This document shows positions 60,950-64,000 of a stretch of DNA of 64,000 nucleotides, piece after piece. Position numbers and translations under genes: made by a program. Numbering within the stretch: the first letter of the stretch is position 1; every line of letters starts with the position of its first letter. Source of the stretch: Entoloma clypeatum (taxonomy: Eukaryota; Basidiomycota; Agaricomycetes; Agaricales; Entolomataceae); assembly GCA_963565915.1 (NCBI GenBank), contig OY751490.1, positions 4,526,001 to 4,590,000 on the forward strand, read 5' to 3'. The notes beneath the pieces are model-generated. The model did no database searches. It saw only the letters and a list, made by a program, of their open reading frames with translations, and had not been told where the DNA came from.

Positions 60950-63900
60950 GTATGACTGCAGACAATAGAACCTATGTCATCCCTGCCAAGCGAGCCGCTG
61001 CGTCGACTAAGATTGTCAAGGGAGATAAACCTCCGAAAAGACGAGAAATCAGGCTGTTAGCTCAGCTCAGGACACGACGAGGGCCAAAGGTTATCCGACC
61101 TGAGGTTGACAGCGGATGTGAACGCACATGCATCCATCCCAGAATAGTATGTGAACAGAACCTCCCCACGTGAGGAATACCGCCCATAGCAATTCTAAAT
61201 GCGGATGGATCACCAAATCGACAACAGAAAGCAAGCCAACTTGCCGAAGTCAAACTTGATTTGGGAGCACATCAGGAAACCATGGAAGCAATGGTACTGG
61301 ACATTGGGAGAACGGACATGCTCTTGGGACATGACTGGTTAGTGCACCACAACCCCACAATCAATTGGACAACCGGCGCGGTAACATTTAACCGGTGCCC
61401 AACAACATGTCGAACCAAACACTCAGATTTCAGGATTAACCTTAATGGTCGCAAACACCGGGTTTGCATGGTTGAGGTGCGCGACAAAGATGCACCCAAA
61501 AAGTCGGATCAGAAATGGAAGCCTGGAGTCCCTATTTTGGAAGCTGTCACTCCCACACCACCTCCCACAACCAAACGACCCTCATATGTTGAACGATTTG
61601 CTCATCTTTTCGAGAAAGAGAACTTGGACAAGATCCCAAAGGAGAGGGAATGGGACCATGGTATTGAACTTACACCGGACGCACCAAAGGAACTAGGGGG
61701 AAATACATATCCTATGACGCAAAAGGAACAAGAGGAATTGGACGCATTCATTGACGAGGGTCTAGCAACAGGAGAGATCCGCCCATCCAAATCCCCTTAT
61801 GCCTCCCCTTGCTTCTTCATCAACAAGAAGGATGGCTCCAAACAATTGGTACAAGATTACCGCATGGTCAATAAATTCACGGTCAAAGACAAGTTCCCAC
61901 TCCCACGAATATCCGATCTCTTGGACGTACTGAAAGATGTGGTCTACTTCAATAAAATGGACATCATGTGGGGCTATAACAACATCCGGATTAAGGAGTG
62001 CGATGAATGGAAAGCTGCCTTTCTCACCAGTTGAGGATTGTTCGAACCGTTGGTCATGTTTTTCGGTCTTTGCAACTCCCCGGGAACGTTCTCTCGAATG
62101 ATGGCTAGTCTATTTCGGGACCAGATCCGCCGACGTATCTGCGTGATCTACATGGATGACATCGTGGTTATTGGTAAAACCAAGGAAGAACTCGCATGAA
62201 ACACTGAAGAAATCCTACAGATCCTATTGGACAATGATTTGTTCCTAAAGGAGAAGAAGTGTTTATGGGAAGTAACGAAATGTCCTATATTGGGATATGT
62301 GGTTGGTGAGGGACGTGTTGAGATGGAAACTGAGAAGGTGGATACAATTCGAAACTGGCGAGCACCCACATCAAAAAAGGAAGTTCAGAAGTTCCTTGGA
62401 TTTGCTAACTTCTATCGACGATTTATTGAAGGGTACTCAAACATCGCAAAGCCTCTCACCGCGCTCACAGGCGGTATGGCATTTAGTTGGGGACCAACAG
62501 AGCAGCAAGCCTTTGAAGGCCTCATACGGGCAATTACATCGGCACCGGTCTTGGCATTACCAAAACCAGAGGGACAGTTCAGGGTTGAAACCGATGCATC
62601 GGGCTATGCAATTGGAGCAGTACTCTCTCAGAAGCAAGACGACAAATGGCACCCCATCGCGTTCTTGTCGCGGACCATGTCCGCGGCCGAACAGAATTAC
62701 GAGATATACGACAAGGAACTTCTGGCAGTCATGGAAGCATTGAAAGATTGGAGACACTATCTGCTCGAAGCCAAGGAACATTTTGAAATCTTGACCGATC
62801 ATAAGAACCTGGAATACTTCCGTCGTCCTCAGGACCTGAATCAACGACAGCGACGCTGGAAAATGAAGTTACAGGACTATGACTTCGAATTACGGCATGT
62901 GCCCGGCAAGACCAATGCGAAAGCGGATTCCTGTCACGCTTACCCTGGTATGAAGCGGAACTCAAACCACAGGACAGTGACCAAATGCTCAAGGAGGGAC
63001 TATTCTTGAAACGATTGGAATCAGAAGATGTGGTACAAATGGAGATGTTCACGGAGGAACAATTCTTTGAAGGGGGTGAAACATCTGATTCCATCAAAAT
63101 TGGAAACGTCACGACCATCGAAAATCCGTGGATTGCACGCATCAAGGGTTCAAACCGCATGGAGACAGAAGTAGCCCAGGGTCTAAAGAAGAATCCTCAT
63201 TGGTATCAACAGGAAAACGGCATCACATATGCAGGCGAACGAGTCTATGTCCCACCAGATCCACAATTGCGACAAGAATTGATGTTTGAATCACACGATG
63301 CACCAGTGGCTGGACATCCAGGACAGTACCGGACACATGAACTCCTCACTCGCACCTACTGGTGGCCTACCATACTGCATGATGTGAAGAAGTACGTGAA
63401 GGGTTGCGACACTTGTCAACGCAACAAGATTAACCGACAAAAGCGACATGCTCCGCTACATCCCCATGCAGCACCAAGTCACCCATGGGAAGACATAGGA
63501 ATCGACGTTGTGGGACCGATACCAGAATCTGATGGAAAAAACGCAATTCTGGTCATCACGGATAGACATTCAAAGATGCTTCACCTCATTCCGACAACCA
63601 TGGAACTATCGGCTGAAGGATTAGCCAAGATCTATCGGGATCAGATATGGAAGCTTCATCGGATCCCCAAGAAGATCATCAGCGATAGGGGACCACAGTT
63701 CGCTGCGAAGTTCATGGAGATACTCTGCCACATGTTAGGGATCAAGGGGAACCTGTCCACCGCATACCACCCACAGACTGATGGACAGGCCGAGTGATCG
63801 CATCAGGAAACAGAAGCATTCTTACGAAACTTTGTCAACCATCTACAGGATGATTGGGCAGAATGGATCGCAATCACAGAGTTCCAGTACAATGACAAAG

Positions 63901-64000
63901 AACATCAGGCGACAAGGCGCGCCCCATTCTATCTCAACTACGGTTCACATCCTTGGAAGGGAGAACTAGTGTTAGAAGATACCAATCCGGCTGCCAACGA
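60943..64000 (+). pseudogene. Gypsy-3 Pol, broken, runs off window
   Basis: Frame shown by TADNRTYVIPAKRAAA, where Gypsy-2 has TGA codons, then TGA at 61171, 62032, 62197 and 63795, and a one-base deletion near 62930 (GCGGATTCCTG versus GCGGACATCCTG). All domains to the integrase core are recognisable (EVDSGCERTC, YMDD at about 62150, ETDASGYAIGA, CDTCQRNK, ISDRGPQF). The intact segment CTACAGGATGATTGGGC near 63845 is the empty site of the solo LTR seen in Gypsy-2. Confidence 0.9.

Larger units (their letters stand above)
58758..64000 (+). mobile_element. Gypsy-3: decayed sister copy of Gypsy-2 (3' part outside window)
   Basis: Same family as Gypsy-2: LTR start TGTTACGGAC, self-priming site, leader ORF, gag and pol nearly identical over most of their length. 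It lacks the solo LTR present in Gypsy-2. Several stops (60434, 60464, 61171, 62032, 62197, 63795) and a 1-base deletion near 62930 inactivate it. The putative target duplication on the left is ATTTA (58753-58757); the right side is not visible. Confidence 0.92.

Noticed and set aside
1..64000. CRISPR arrays or bacterial-type operons
   Set aside because: No regularly spaced direct repeats of that type, and all host genes have spliceosomal introns; the window is fungal.

Overview
This 64 kb window is from the genome of an Agaricomycete-type (basidiomycete) fungus. The evidence is short (about 45-80 bp) spliceosomal introns in every host gene, KDZ and Plavaka DNA transposons of the mushroom-forming type, chromodomain Gypsy elements, and clear fungal ORC1 and DBP4 orthologues. 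About two thirds of it is transposable element, much of it nested, so host genes sit in two islands.

Layout. 1-5202: a Gypsy element on the minus strand (Gypsy-1) whose pol runs off the left edge; its gag and pol are joined by a textbook -1 slippery site. 5203-15725: a KDZ transposase gene (+) broken successively by Gypsy-1, a 119-bp MITE, a 5'-truncated LINE and a full chromodomain Gypsy element (Gypsy-2) that itself contains a solo LTR. 15726-19260: gene-poor sequence with a MITE and a broken SLATT-domain gene. 19261-28646: the main host island, with ORC1 (-), an intron-containing tRNA-Leu(CAA) (+), a cysteine-rich single-pass membrane protein (-), the DEAD-box helicase DBP4 (+) and a small conserved unknown gene (+). 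29045-40440: a dispersed repeat family (here called R) whose copies carry short cysteine-rich secreted-peptide ORFs, split by an apparently intact Copia element (Copia-1) that has an extra 289-codon ORF in its leader. 41704-44904: a GFA-domain gene (+) and a flavin amine oxidase-like gene (-). 45067-57304: a Plavaka DNA transposon with two divergent genes, interrupted by a second apparently intact Copia element (Copia-2). 57305-58757: another R copy. 58758-64000: a decayed sister of Gypsy-2 (Gypsy-3), running off the right edge.

Mechanistic points readable from the sequence: both Gypsy families have an 11-12 nt primer binding site that is the exact reverse complement of a motif about 33 bp downstream of the LTR TATA box, as in Tf1 self-priming; both Copia elements have a primer site matching the anticodon arm of initiator tRNA-Met, as in half-tRNA priming; target-site duplications can be read for Gypsy-2, the solo LTR, the LINE, Copia-1 and Copia-2; and many premature stops in the dead copies are CGA to TGA, which points to CpG deamination. 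The least explained items are the Copia-1 leader ORF, the small secreted-peptide family inside repeat R, the extra ORF 3' of pol in Gypsy-2, and the extreme TCGGA enrichment of Gypsy-1.
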